A stretch of 64,000 nt of DNA from an uncultured Aquimarina sp. (GCA_947502885.1 CANNBP010000004.1:248001-312000); one strand, 5' to 3'; positions 42,303 to 51,277 are shown, numbered from the stretch's first letter. Translations and numbers: made by a program. Notes: a model not told the origin generated them from the letters alone.

Positions 42303-43394
42303 ATGAGACATACTAGTGTATTTAATGGTATTGGAGGGTTTCAGTTAGCAGCAGAATGGATGGGGTGGGAGAATATTATGAGTTGTGAGATTGATGAATT
42401 TTGCAATAAAATAACTAAGTATTATTGGCCTAACTGTAAACAATATGAAGACATACGGAAAACAGATTTCACTTTTTGGAGAGGAAAAACAGATGTACTT
42501 ACCGGGGGATTTCCATGTCAACCCTTTAGTCACGCAGGAAGTAGAAAAGGAACAAACGATAACCGATATCTCTGGCCGGAGATGCTGCGAGCTATTGACC
42601 AAAGCCAGCCCACTTTCATCGTTGGTGAAAACGTTACTGGAATCCTCTCAATGGAGGATCAATTCGGCATATCAAAAGAAGTATTTCCTAAAATGGAAGG
42701 CAGAACGATTGTACGATACGAAGAAATTGACGTATACGAAGCACTATACACACGACAAAAAAAGATGCTTGTCTCATCAATATGTGAAGACCTTGAACGA
42801 AAAGGGTATGAAGTTCAACCGATGGCTATTCCGGCTGCAAGTGTTGAAGCGCCCCACAAAAGAGAAAGAATCTGGTTTCTTGCCTACCGTAGTGGCAAGC
42901 GATGCAACAATGGGAGCAGTGATAGGAAAGAACGATACTTACAGGATAACAGCAACGGGAATGCCCAGAAAAATAAACAAACAAGGAACGGATGGAAGTG
43001 TGGGACTCGCCAGACTAGGAAAGATGGGGTTATTGCCAACTCCTTTAGCAAAACATTCGAAGGGAATCTGCTTAATCGACAAGAAAAAAGGAAATCTAGA
43101 GGACGTTCTGGCAAGGGTAATGTTACCCACTCCATTAGCATCCGACAAGGGGAAAGTAACAGGATTAGAGAAGCAGGATTCTTTGACCAAAAGGGTGAGA
43201 TCCCTGACTGGAAAGACTTCCCAACTCAACCCGCAATTTGTGATGGAAATGATGGGCTTTCCAACCGATTGGACGGTATTACCTTTTCTAAATGGAGAAG
43301 AAAAAGTATAGAAGCTGGTGGAAACGCTATAGTACCACATGTAGGGTATGAAATTTTTAAAGCAATTGAAGCTTTGAAAACTTCATTGCGCTAA
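42303..43394 (+). CDS. C5-cytosine DNA methyltransferase (phage type), overprinted
   Basis: 363 residues. Motif I FNGIGGFQLA, motif IV GGFPCQPFSHAG with the catalytic Cys near residue 75, motif VI GENVTG, motif VIII HKRERIWF and the C-terminal motif GNAIVPHVGYEIF are all present, so the enzyme should be active and modify cytosine. The region before motif IX (about residues 200-290) is low-complexity, rich in Lys, Arg, Asn, Ser and Gly, exactly where another reading frame encodes a well-formed protein (42445-43311). The methylation target cannot be predicted. A lone methyltransferase without a restriction partner fits phage anti-restriction. Confidence 0.9.
   Translation: MRHTSVFNGIGGFQLAAEWMGWENIMSCEIDEFCNKITKYYWPNCKQYEDIRKTDFTFWRGKTDVLTGGFPCQPFSHAGSRKGTNDNRYLWPEMLRAIDQSQPTFIVGENVTGILSMEDQFGISKEVFPKMEGRTIVRYEEIDVYEALYTRQKKMLVSSICEDLERKGYEVQPMAIPAASVEAPHKRERIWFLAYRSGKRCNNGSSDRKERYLQDNSNGNAQKNKQTRNGWKCGTRQTRKDGVIANSFSKTFEGNLLNRQEKRKSRGRSGKGNVTHSISIRQGESNRIREAGFFDQKGEIPDWKDFPTQPAICDGNDGLSNRLDGITFSKWRRKSIEAGGNAIVPHVGYEIFKAIEALKTSLR
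42445..43311 (+). CDS. Nested gene in the +1 frame inside the methyltransferase gene
   Basis: 288 residues read from ATG 42445 in the +1 frame relative to the methyltransferase and wholly inside it. It is not random sequence: it carries a run of motifs I recall from phage proteins found with cytosine methyltransferases, namely SGRRCCELLTKASPLSSL followed by LLESSQW and a Y-x-L-x-W-K element, LLPTPLA twice followed by SDKG, KQGTDGSVGLARL, and LNPQFVMEMMGFPTDWT near the end. Function unknown; perhaps it modulates the methyltransferase. A very early start in another frame with no stop for 288 codons supports real coding. Confidence 0.7.
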   Translation: MKTYGKQISLFGEEKQMYLPGDFHVNPLVTQEVEKEQTITDISGRRCCELLTKASPLSSLVKTLLESSQWRINSAYQKKYFLKWKAERLYDTKKLTYTKHYTHDKKRCLSHQYVKTLNEKGMKFNRWLFRLQVLKRPTKEKESGFLPTVVASDATMGAVIGKNDTYRITATGMPRKINKQGTDGSVGLARLGKMGLLPTPLAKHSKGICLIDKKKGNLEDVLARVMLPTPLASDKGKVTGLEKQDSLTKRVRSLTGKTSQLNPQFVMEMMGFPTDWTVLPFLNGEEKV

Positions 43395-43429
43395 TAAATA
43401 TATGCGCTATTTGTTAAAAATGAAATCAT

Positions 43430-43861
43430 ATGAATGAATGCAGACTAGAGAAAAACCCATATCCACATGGAAATATCGGGATTCTAATTAATTATGTAGA
43501 AGAATTAGTGCTGATTAATGCTAAAGAACGAGGACTTATTCCGATATCTGAAGAACAATCCGGATATCAGGATCTAAAAGTATTGAGTACAAAAGGGCAG
43601 CGTTTACGTGTTCCAGAAGAAGCAGTATCGGCTACGATTATGGTTGAAGCGGATCAAACTGCTTTTCAAAAAAATAGAGTGATCCGTTTTAAAGAAAATG
43701 GCACAGCTCCTACGCTCAATTCTGGTTTCGCACTTGGGGATAATGATATATATGAATTGGTTGGTAAAGAAAACCTTAAAAACTTTAGTGTAATAGGAAT
43801 AGAAGAAAGTAAAACCCATTTTTTGAGAATACAATACTATAAAACCGCACAATCCCAATAG
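43430..43861 (+). CDS. Small beta-rich structural-type protein (143 aa)
   Basis: A helical N-terminus of ~40 residues, then a beta domain with the block VSATIMVEADQ ... VIRFKENGTAPT ... GDNDIYELVGKENL, a style of sequence seen in small virion decoration or adhesion modules. No membrane helix. It ends two bases before the next gene. The name is not certain. Confidence 0.6.
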   Translation: MNECRLEKNPYPHGNIGILINYVEELVLINAKERGLIPISEEQSGYQDLKVLSTKGQRLRVPEEAVSATIMVEADQTAFQKNRVIRFKENGTAPTLNSGFALGDNDIYELVGKENLKNFSVIGIEESKTHFLRIQYYKTAQSQ

Positions 43862-43863
43862 TT

Positions 43864-44808
43864 ATGAGAACGATACGAACTGCTAGATTTATTCGAGGAG
43901 GTGAAGCTTCGAGTACTAATATCAATGATGAAAAAGGTTTTCATTTAGCGCCATTTATAGAAGAAGTGATTCGAGGACGTTTTCCAAAACATACAACCCA
44001 TACGATAACGTTATTAGGGTATCATTTTGATCCTAAAACTGTGGTGAAATTAAGTGATACAGATTCGGTTATAAAAAAAGTAATTTTTGTAAATCCTTCT
44101 CAAATTGATGTTGTGATCACTTCTGGAAATAGACAAGGAAAAGTTCCAATTACTACCGAGAACAAAGGTTTGATATCTAATAATCCTATTAAAACTATTC
44201 AGATTACTAATCCGTTTTGGATAGATCTTCGTAAAACATCTATTGAAGATATGGGTTTAGAATTTTCTCCTGGTATTGCGCTTTATCAAGATCAAAAAAA
44301 AGGATTATTTGCTAATGGAGAAGGACGTATTTGGAATAGAGGAGTTAAGTTTATAAAGCACACATGGCAACGTAAAGACGAATTAGAGTTTTCGTTTGTA
44401 TTTACAGCCTATGGTAAAGGATTAAGTGCTTTTGGTATTGGAGGAAGTAACATTGATGTTAACAACCTTAACCATGAAAACCTTTATAAACCAGAAATAC
44501 AGCTATATTATGCCAATGGTTTTTGTAATGCTTTTTATGGAGGAGGAAAGGAAAAAGCATGGAGTCAAAGGATAGGAAAAACGATTACTTTTAAAAAAAA
44601 TAAGTTCTATAAAGTAAAATTCCATAGGTCAGGTATTAGTGGCACTCAGGTGAGTATTTCTGAAGTGGATAAGAGTAATTTTGATATAGAATTAGCGCAA
44701 GTACATGGGTGGATTTCTAATTGTCCTGCGAGTGAACCTGTATTAACGCCGTATTGGTCGGTAGTTAGTAATCCTGATGTGTTTTTGACGGCTTTTAGGA
44801 TTGGGTAA
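43864..44808 (+). CDS. IPT/TIG-like and lectin-like beta protein (314 aa)
   Basis: Residues ~45-125 resemble an IPT/TIG immunoglobulin fold (ITLLGYHFDPKTVVKLSD, then VNPSQIDVVITSG). Residues ~140-314 look like a jelly-roll, lectin-like domain (ELEFSFVFTAYGKG, FKKNKFYKVKFHRSG). No signal peptide, so it is not a normal secreted adhesin; a particle spike or fibre is plausible. It is the last + strand gene of the element and is convergent with the chromosomal genes beyond. Confidence 0.6.
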   Translation: MRTIRTARFIRGGEASSTNINDEKGFHLAPFIEEVIRGRFPKHTTHTITLLGYHFDPKTVVKLSDTDSVIKKVIFVNPSQIDVVITSGNRQGKVPITTENKGLISNNPIKTIQITNPFWIDLRKTSIEDMGLEFSPGIALYQDQKKGLFANGEGRIWNRGVKFIKHTWQRKDELEFSFVFTAYGKGLSAFGIGGSNIDVNNLNHENLYKPEIQLYYANGFCNAFYGGGKEKAWSQRIGKTITFKKNKFYKVKFHRSGISGTQVSISEVDKSNFDIELAQVHGWISNCPASEPVLTPYWSVVSNPDVFLTAFRIG

Positions 44809-44924
44809 TTCTCTCTAAAAAGTAAAGACTTAATCTTACCCTAAAAAGTGCAAAGCTACATTGATGCTATAACAAATACAGTTCTAGGATACACTCATTT
44901 AATAATTAAATTAAATATTATTCA

Positions 44925-45899
44925 TTATAGTTTTATTTCTAGTGTTCGTGAAGTTAAATCTATTGGGTTCAATTTTAAATAAATGTATAAATTTTCAATT
45001 GTTCCATTTGTCTGATACATTAATATTTGAGGCTTTTTATAGACATCTTCTACCGTAAGGTTTTCTATAAATAGATTAATTGATTCATCATTCAAATTAT
45101 CTTTCATACCAAAATCAAAAACACTTTTAGGTATTGGAACTATGGCATTTTCGGCATACGTTTTATTTTCTTTATCTGTAGAAGATATTTTAATGTTTTT
45201 AATCAATGATGGCAAATAAAAATAGGCTTTATTGTTTTCTACTTTTAAAAGTTTAATTCCTTTTATATCTCCTAAATCAAATTCAATATTTTTATCACTT
45301 TTTAACAATTCTTTATATTTAATAGTTTCAAACCTTCTAATAGTTAGTTTAATACTTCCCTTTATATTTTTATATTGTTTTTTGATAGGGAAATCAACAT
45401 CTATTCCTCCGCTATAAAAGTTTAAATCTGTTTCTTGATTGATCTGTACTTTTCTTCCCTGTTTGTCTATAATTGAATTATTGTTTTCATCTAGTAATAC
45501 TATTTCAGATACTGATACAAAAGTATTAGATAAAATGTCATTACTATTGTAAACATCTTTTATAGTATTATTCTTACTTATTTGAGAGAAGAAATCCAAA
45601 TTCCATTTTTTTCTGTAATCTTGTTCTATATGTAGGGTATGATTTTCAATAATCGAAGTGATTATGTTTGTAATAGTTTCTTGGTTCAATTTCTTGACTT
45701 CCCACGGCTTCTTAAATATTCCGACAACTCGATTATCTAATTTTTCTATTGTTACATTATTTTTGTCTTTCTGTATAGCCTTAATTACAAAAGGGAGATA
45801 TTTTTTAAGCTCTTTTAGATCTGTTGTGTCTTTTTTTTGACCGTATACTAAATTTGAAAAAATAAAAATGGTAATGAGAAATATTATTCTTGTATTCAT
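44925..45899 (-). CDS. Exported protein, paralogue of its upstream neighbour (324 aa)
   Basis: Signal peptide of ~20 residues ending NLVYGQ, typical of flavobacterial Sec export. The central region (about 160-235) has beta strands around KGSIKLTIRRFETIKYKEL and NIEFDLGDIKG, also present in the next gene (46040). Not recognised; probably periplasmic or outer-membrane associated. The two tandem paralogues suggest repeated duplication of a surface-related module. Confidence 0.65.
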   Translation of the reverse strand: MNTRIIFLITIFIFSNLVYGQKKDTTDLKELKKYLPFVIKAIQKDKNNVTIEKLDNRVVGIFKKPWEVKKLNQETITNIITSIIENHTLHIEQDYRKKWNLDFFSQISKNNTIKDVYNSNDILSNTFVSVSEIVLLDENNNSIIDKQGRKVQINQETDLNFYSGGIDVDFPIKKQYKNIKGSIKLTIRRFETIKYKELLKSDKNIEFDLGDIKGIKLLKVENNKAYFYLPSLIKNIKISSTDKENKTYAENAIVPIPKSVFDFGMKDNLNDESINLFIENLTVEDVYKKPQILMYQTNGTIENLYIYLKLNPIDLTSRTLEIKL

Positions 45900-46039
45900 T
45901 TTATATAGTTTTGGCTAGTAGTCTTAATATATGAAAAATATGATTCTCTATTAGTATAAATATACTAGTAGGAAATATATAGAATTAGAAGTGAAAACCT
46001 TAAAAATAGTATTTCTTAAACATTTTTGGTATGTTATAG

Positions 46040-47011
46040 TTATTTCATCTCAACTCTGATTGTTTCAGATTTAAAATTAGCAGAATAGAGTGTTATTTTA
46101 TTTTTAAATGGAGCAATACTTTCAAGAATTAAATATTGTCCTTTCTCTTTCATTTCTATTAGCTTTTTAACCGTAAATATCTTTTTAAATTCTGTTAAAG
46201 TGATTTTAGGTTTTTTTTCAAACAAATCTCTAACCATTTTATAAGCTTCTCTATTTTTTCTATCAAAAGTTTCCATTGCGATTGTTGAATCTTTCTCAAC
46301 CATTTTTGATAGCTCTATGTATGTATATGGTTTAGCAACTTCTCCATTTTGGTTAAAATTTATGGCATTAATCTCGTTTTCTATTTCACAAAGTTTGTTT
46401 AAGACTATTTCATTTCCTTTAATATTGACTAAAGAATAGTTGCAATCATTTAAAGAAAACTCTCTGCCAGTATCTTTAGTAGATAGTTCAATTTTGTCAT
46501 ATCCAACTAAATAATTAAGCTTAAACGTCACAAATCCAGTAACCTTTTGGTTTGAAAAGTATTCACTTTTAATATCTGTTTTAAAATTAATTTTACCATA
46601 CCCACTATGTGAATTATAAAAAGTATGTAATTCAAATTTTTCGCCACTTTCTTTAAGAAGATTATTTTCTACTAAATCAACTGAAAAGATACCAGTTGTT
46701 TGAGTATTAAATCTTTCCGTTAATTTCCCAGTTAAAACTAGTTGATTCTCTTTATTTATAACCAGTTTAGCAGTTTCCTTAACTAATTTTGTACAAGATA
46801 ATATTTCTTCTTGAGTAACTATTTCGTTAAAAAAATCACTTTTCTTAAATTTCTCGAACTTAAATACATTATGAGTGGTTTTATTAAATCTAATAGAATC
46901 TGCCTTATACAATACTTGTGCATAAAAATCTCTTTGTTCTTCGGTTATTTCTTGACAAAATAGATTAGAATTTAGACTTAGAATTAATACTAAAATTGTG
47001 AGTTTATCCAT
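46040..47011 (-). CDS. Exported protein, paralogue of the 44925 gene (323 aa)
   Basis: Signal peptide (about 1-19, ending NLFCQ). It shares the beta-strand block VTGFVTFKLNYLVGYDKIEL followed by REFSLND with the 44925 gene, at the same relative position. A helical C-terminal part follows. Not recognised. Confidence 0.65.
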   Translation of the reverse strand: MDKLTILVLILSLNSNLFCQEITEEQRDFYAQVLYKADSIRFNKTTHNVFKFEKFKKSDFFNEIVTQEEILSCTKLVKETAKLVINKENQLVLTGKLTERFNTQTTGIFSVDLVENNLLKESGEKFELHTFYNSHSGYGKINFKTDIKSEYFSNQKVTGFVTFKLNYLVGYDKIELSTKDTGREFSLNDCNYSLVNIKGNEIVLNKLCEIENEINAINFNQNGEVAKPYTYIELSKMVEKDSTIAMETFDRKNREAYKMVRDLFEKKPKITLTEFKKIFTVKKLIEMKEKGQYLILESIAPFKNKITLYSANFKSETIRVEMK

Positions 47012-47149
47012 CAGTTATAATTATGGTTACTAAGAGTTGGTATTATTAATTATATTTAGTTGCTTAAATATAAAAAGTTGCTTTCATAATCTTTGTTTTT
47101 AAGATTAAAATTCGAGTATATCAGCTTTAAATTTCATAAGAAATTTGAT

Positions 47150-47311
47150 TTAATTATGATAATCATCCTCATCTATTAACTTTTCCCCAATAGATCGGAT
47201 ATCCTCCTTATTAGTCTGAATACCTCCTGTATATTTAATAAACATCAAAGTTAAGATTAAACTACATAATACTACTAATATGAAATGTTCTCCTTCTTTT
47301 AAGTCTTTCAT
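47150..47311 (-). CDS. Small single-helix membrane protein (53 aa)
   Basis: 53 residues on the - strand: short charged start, one membrane helix at ~9-26, acidic tail ending DYHN. It fills part of the gap between two exported-protein genes. Coding is suggested by the clean start, the helix and the absence of competing frames. Confidence 0.45.
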   Translation of the reverse strand: MKDLKEGEHFILVVLCSLILTLMFIKYTGGIQTNKEDIRSIGEKLIDEDDYHN

Positions 47312-47339
47312 TTTCTGTGCTTTTAACTAAGGAGATAAC

Positions 47340-47498
47340 TCATCCCCTTATTAGTTTATATAATCTCCATCCAATTGAATTAATTTTAGGTGAGGAACAT
47401 TCAGGATATTCATAAAGCCCTTTCTCTTTTAGTTTTTCTTGTATATTCATATCTCGTTTACTCATTTCTTCTAGTTTGGTTTTCAAAATATCATCCAT
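47340..47498 (-). CDS. Small hypothetical helical protein (52 aa)
   Basis: 52 residues, Lys/Glu-rich and helical, ending with a basic YKLIRG. It lies 30 bases downstream of the outer-membrane barrel gene and in the same direction. Not recognised; small-gene status is uncertain. Confidence 0.4.
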   Translation of the reverse strand: MDDILKTKLEEMSKRDMNIQEKLKEKGLYEYPECSSPKINSIGWRLYKLIRG

Positions 47499-47528
47499 TG
47501 AATTAGTTTTTTTTAACCCTATATTAGA

Positions 47529-49880
47529 TCATTCTTCTTTCAATACTTTATGATACATATCCGCCAAACGCACCTCGATATAATCGATGATTTTTTCTTT
47601 AGGGCATTCTTCAGAATACATGGCGTAAATTTTCTTGAGGTACTGTTCTTTAAGCTTTTTTAGTTCTCCTTTGGGTTTACGAATTTGTTCTTGAGTAAGT
47701 TTCCATTTTTTGATACCATTAAGCATTTGGGTATGGGCTATAAACTTCTTTTCAACAGTTTTTAACGCTTCGATATCTTCAGGTTTTTGATGCGTATTCA
47801 CTTTAGCCTTTAATAAGACATATTCTGTATTAATTTCAGAATTTACCTGCTCCCCTTCGCTAATTAATTTTAAGTAGGCTATATAAATCCACTCATCGTA
47901 TTTATCCAGAAAATCTTCATAGAAATATAAGGCCTTTAAATATTCGATTGCAGCTTCTTTGTATACTTTTTTGGGTTTATCTTCTGATTTTCTAACCGCC
48001 CTTGCCAATATCCTGAACTCATCTTTTTTATGCTGTACCATTTTATCAGCTTCCTTTTCTTTAGCAATGGCATTAAGTTGCGGAGTAATCTCCCAGGGAA
48101 CACCTTCAAAGGTGTTTTTTCGATAAGAAAAACTTAACCAATTGTTTTCTTTTCTTTTGAAATTAGGTTTTTTGATACCAAACGTATAATTATATCCAAA
48201 AGTGGCAGTAAGCTCTCGTAATTCATCGGTGGTACTGCCACTTCTAAACAATTGAATGGCACTGGCATTAAAATTATGGCGTTCTAACAATACATAGGTT
48301 AGGCTTAATCGTGCGTTGGCTACTTGTATTTTACTAGTCGTATTTTGTGTTTCGTTATAGGATAGTCCTAATCGTGTACCTAATTTCTTATCGAAGAAAC
48401 GTTTCCCTAGCCCTACATTGGGCCCCCATGTAGTTGCATCTTCTGTACCAATGGTATTATAGGTAGCATTTACTCCTGTTGTGATATCTAGATTTTGTTC
48501 TGGAAAAGCAATGGTATACTGTAAAGAGCCATTATGAAACGTAGAAGCATCCCCAATACGAACCACTCCACCCTGCTCGTTGGCTACATCATTTAGCGCA
48601 TAATCAAAAGCAATATTCTGGCTAGAACTTTTCTTTTGTGATAACATATAGTTGATTCCAAACGTAGCATTTTGAGAGAGTTGTCTGTAATCTAATTCTT
48701 CTAATTCATTATCGAGCAAATTATCGTCATTAATGATATCAAACTGATTAGGTTTAATGTTAGTATAGGTTCGAAAGTTTGAATATGATCCTGTAAAGCT
48801 AAGACGATCAGAAAAAGTATAGCCTGCATTGATAGCCCCTATAATGCGATTAGTGGCATTAGGTTTGCTATTTTGTAGGTCATCTCGTTGATACCCTACA
48901 TTCATGGCTAGGGTAAGTTTATCTTTAAAAAAAGAGCTAGCAGTGTTTAGGGTAATATTTTCAAAATCATTATTAAAGAAATAAGCGCCTAATGTTTCAT
49001 AACCTGGATCGATACGTTCATAACCTACTCCAACACTAGTTCTACCAATCACATAGTTAAGATTGGCATTAAAAGCTTTATAGTATTCCGTAGAGTTTCG
49101 ATTATTAAATAGTAACGAGCCCACTCCTTTAGCTCCTTCATTACTTTCTGCTGCTCGTAGGTCTTGTGTAATGGCTGTCGATGCATACTCGGCTGTAAGG
49201 GTAAATTCTTGGGTAATTTTCACCTCGGTATTCAAGCTGATAACTAGATTTTCTTTGGGTAAGATGCCTTTGACTTCTGGTACCGAATCTATAGAGGTGA
49301 TATTGTCTTTGGCATAAAACCCGATCACACCAATTTTATAACGTTCTTTTTCATAATTAGTTTTGATCCCATATCCCATACGTGAAAATGCGGGAATGGT
49401 ACGCTCATCGCCATCATCGGGCGTGGCTTTTAGTAATTGTCCTGCCATCGCGCTTATGGTAAAGTCTCCGGGTGGAGTTAGATCGACACCGCCCCCTGTA
49501 AACTGGTGACCACTTAAAGTATAAGGAGAGAAATTCATACTTACATTACCAATATGGGCAGTCACCCATTTGTATTTAGGGTGCAAGCTGATCCTGTTAA
49601 AATTAAAAGGCAATGCATAGTCCAGATTGTCCCCTTGGTTTGTAAAACTATAAGAGATAGGTACTGCAAAACCATAGATACTAACATTTAAGTTTCCTCG
49701 CAAAAAATAGGTAAATGTCTCTCTGTTGCTATTTTGATTGGCATCATAATAGACCCCATTGGAAGATACCACCCCACTTATTTTTATAGGCTTTGCCTTA
49801 CCAACATTCTCGATGTCGATACTTTGAGCGTATCCAATGATGGAAACCAATATAAAAAAGAGGAAGGTGATTTTTTGCAA
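47529..49880 (-). CDS. Outer-membrane beta-barrel protein with helical C-terminal domain
   Basis: 783 residues with signal peptide (ends GYAQ). Residues ~25-590 show the alternating pattern of an outer-membrane barrel (many strands ending in aromatic residues, for example YTFSDRLSFTGSYSNF). The last ~190 residues are a Lys/Glu-rich helical domain that would lie in the periplasm. Its position downstream of the TANFOR and SprB-repeat genes fits an export or display partner of those secreted proteins; inference from neighbourhood. Confidence 0.75.
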   Translation of the reverse strand: MQKITFLFFILVSIIGYAQSIDIENVGKAKPIKISGVVSSNGVYYDANQNSNRETFTYFLRGNLNVSIYGFAVPISYSFTNQGDNLDYALPFNFNRISLHPKYKWVTAHIGNVSMNFSPYTLSGHQFTGGGVDLTPPGDFTISAMAGQLLKATPDDGDERTIPAFSRMGYGIKTNYEKERYKIGVIGFYAKDNITSIDSVPEVKGILPKENLVISLNTEVKITQEFTLTAEYASTAITQDLRAAESNEGAKGVGSLLFNNRNSTEYYKAFNANLNYVIGRTSVGVGYERIDPGYETLGAYFFNNDFENITLNTASSFFKDKLTLAMNVGYQRDDLQNSKPNATNRIIGAINAGYTFSDRLSFTGSYSNFRTYTNIKPNQFDIINDDNLLDNELEELDYRQLSQNATFGINYMLSQKKSSSQNIAFDYALNDVANEQGGVVRIGDASTFHNGSLQYTIAFPEQNLDITTGVNATYNTIGTEDATTWGPNVGLGKRFFDKKLGTRLGLSYNETQNTTSKIQVANARLSLTYVLLERHNFNASAIQLFRSGSTTDELRELTATFGYNYTFGIKKPNFKRKENNWLSFSYRKNTFEGVPWEITPQLNAIAKEKEADKMVQHKKDEFRILARAVRKSEDKPKKVYKEAAIEYLKALYFYEDFLDKYDEWIYIAYLKLISEGEQVNSEINTEYVLLKAKVNTHQKPEDIEALKTVEKKFIAHTQMLNGIKKWKLTQEQIRKPKGELKKLKEQYLKKIYAMYSEECPKEKIIDYIEVRLADMYHKVLKEE

Positions 49881-49924
49881 AGGTGATTCGTTCTTTTATT
49901 TGTTATAGTGTATTTCTAAAGGAA

Positions 49925-49963
49925 AAAACCTACATGAGTATGATATATATTCATGTAGGTTTT
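49925..49963 (-). terminator. Intrinsic terminator of the lipoprotein gene
   Basis: Perfect 13-bp arms (49925-49937 and 49951-49963, AAAACCTACATGA and its complement) with a 13-base loop. On the - strand it is followed by a T-run, and it lies just after the stop of the lipoprotein gene at 49978. Confidence 0.85.
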
Positions 49964-49977
49964 GATAGAATACTATT

Positions 49978-50406
49978 CTATTGTTTTTTATAGATTTCGT
50001 TTACAGTATTAGGAGCTTCTCCATAAGTTAAGGTTAAGATATCATCCTTGACCGTAATAATTGTTTCTATTTTTCTTTGTCCTTCTTCTATGTTTAAGGT
50101 GATAGTGTACTTGTTATTTTCATTGTTTTTCCAAGTACCAGATAAAGAGCCTAGATCTTTACAACTTTCATCTTGTTGCAATTGAAATGAAATTGATGAA
50201 TACTCATTGTCATTTGAAAATGTTATAGTGTTTTTTTTCTCACAATCAGAAAGATTGTTTGAATCAGTATTAGTAGATTTTTGTTCTAATGACCATGTTC
50301 CAACCACTACGTCAGAAGTACTACTATCATCACCGTCATCGTCCTTTTTACAAGAGATTGAGAATACGGCTAAAAATAATACGGCTGTTAAAATTGTTTT
50401 TTTCAT
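49978..50406 (-). CDS. Lipocalin-like surface lipoprotein
   Basis: 142 residues with a lipoprotein signal peptide (FSISC at the lipobox). Directly after the Cys comes KKDDDGDD, which fits the Bacteroidota lipoprotein export signal for surface exposure. The rest is a small beta-rich domain of the lipocalin-like type with GTWSLEQ near the start and GTWKNN in the middle. Its 5' end was duplicated; a dead copy lies at 51278-51376. Confidence 0.75.
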   Translation of the reverse strand: MKKTILTAVLFLAVFSISCKKDDDGDDSSTSDVVVGTWSLEQKSTNTDSNNLSDCEKKNTITFSNDNEYSSISFQLQQDESCKDLGSLSGTWKNNENNKYTITLNIEEGQRKIETIITVKDDILTLTYGEAPNTVNEIYKKQ

Positions 50407-50534
50407 TGTTTAATTGTTTGAATGATTGAGTTAAAATTTATAGTTAATATTTGTTTTTTTGCAATAGTACATCATTAGAGTGCCATTTTATGATACTCTA
50501 TAAATCTTTTAGTTTGAATAGAAAGAATGAGTTT

Positions 50535-50666
50535 TTATTTATTGTCTAAATACTTAGCTAAAGCACTTTTATTTTCGTTAATGACTTTTGTATGTTTTTC
50601 AATGTTTAACATTCCATTTGCATCTTTAGCATAAGATTTAAGATCAGTTACAAGTAAGCAATTCAT
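50535..50666 (-). CDS. Short coupled ORF, truncated copy of the 51475 gene's 3' end (43 aa)
   Basis: 43 residues. Its start overlaps the stop of the preceding gene (ATGA), so it is translated if that gene is. Its C-terminus (IEKHTKVINENKSALAKYLDNK) aligns with the last residues of the 180-residue protein at 51475 (IEKLAKVIDENKGILARYLDNQ). It is thus a remnant of a duplicated gene, perhaps without function. Confidence 0.5.
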   Translation of the reverse strand: MNCLLVTDLKSYAKDANGMLNIEKHTKVINENKSALAKYLDNK

Positions 50667-51181
50667 TTTTTTATGGTTTTATATATTTTATAAAATAGTA
50701 AGTTTAACATTAAAATTAGGATTAATATCAAAACCCATCTCCAAAACTTTCCCGAATAATTCATTTTAGAATTAATACTTTTTCCTTTCCAAGTCAAAAT
50801 TTTTGCTTGATGACTGTTTAAGATTTTTACTGTAATCAAATCATCAGTTTTTGCATTACTTACAAATTGAAGATCTTTTTTATTTTGCAAGGCTGAATCA
50901 CTATCAACTAAAAGCAAAATGGAATAATTTTGATCTTTAAATTTATTACTGTTTAGAATTTCTATATCAAACGTATAATGATCACCATATTCTCCCGATC
51001 TTGAGCCTGATTCCGAATGAATATTTATGATTCTTGCTTCTTCAATACTTCCATATAGGGAAAATTCATCATATTCTACTTTTATAAGCAGCCCAGAAAA
51101 AAATAATATTGGTAAACATAGTATTGAAAGAAATACTACTAAAAATATTTTATATTCAATTTTTATAGTTCCTGTTTTCAT
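50663..51181 (-). CDS. Two-helix membrane protein with exported loop (172 aa)
   Basis: Membrane helices at ~10-32 and ~145-165 enclose a ~110-residue beta-rich domain that should face the periplasm. The same layout is seen in the 166-residue protein at 52704. Not recognised by sequence; layout similar to DUF3592-type proteins. It may be an immunity-like gene in the TANFOR cassette region, from position only. Confidence 0.6.
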   Translation of the reverse strand: MKTGTIKIEYKIFLVVFLSILCLPILFFSGLLIKVEYDEFSLYGSIEEARIINIHSESGSRSGEYGDHYTFDIEILNSNKFKDQNYSILLLVDSDSALQNKKDLQFVSNAKTDDLITVKILNSHQAKILTWKGKSINSKMNYSGKFWRWVLILILILMLNLLFYKIYKTIKK

Positions 51182-51277
51182 GTTATAGGTAACCTTTTTA
51201 AATAGTTTAAAATTCTATAAAATATCAGAATATTTAATTGGTTGATCCAAACCCCCAAACTTAAGGAAGCTATTAAA

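Noticed and set aside
42939..43340. 133-codon - strand frame inside the methyltransferase gene
   Set aside because: A third frame is open here by chance; unlike the nested + strand frame it shows no family-like motif.
6327..44808. Conjugative element (ICE)
   Set aside because: No relaxase, VirB4-like ATPase or Tra proteins were recognised. Not fully excluded, because the element may extend beyond what was identified.
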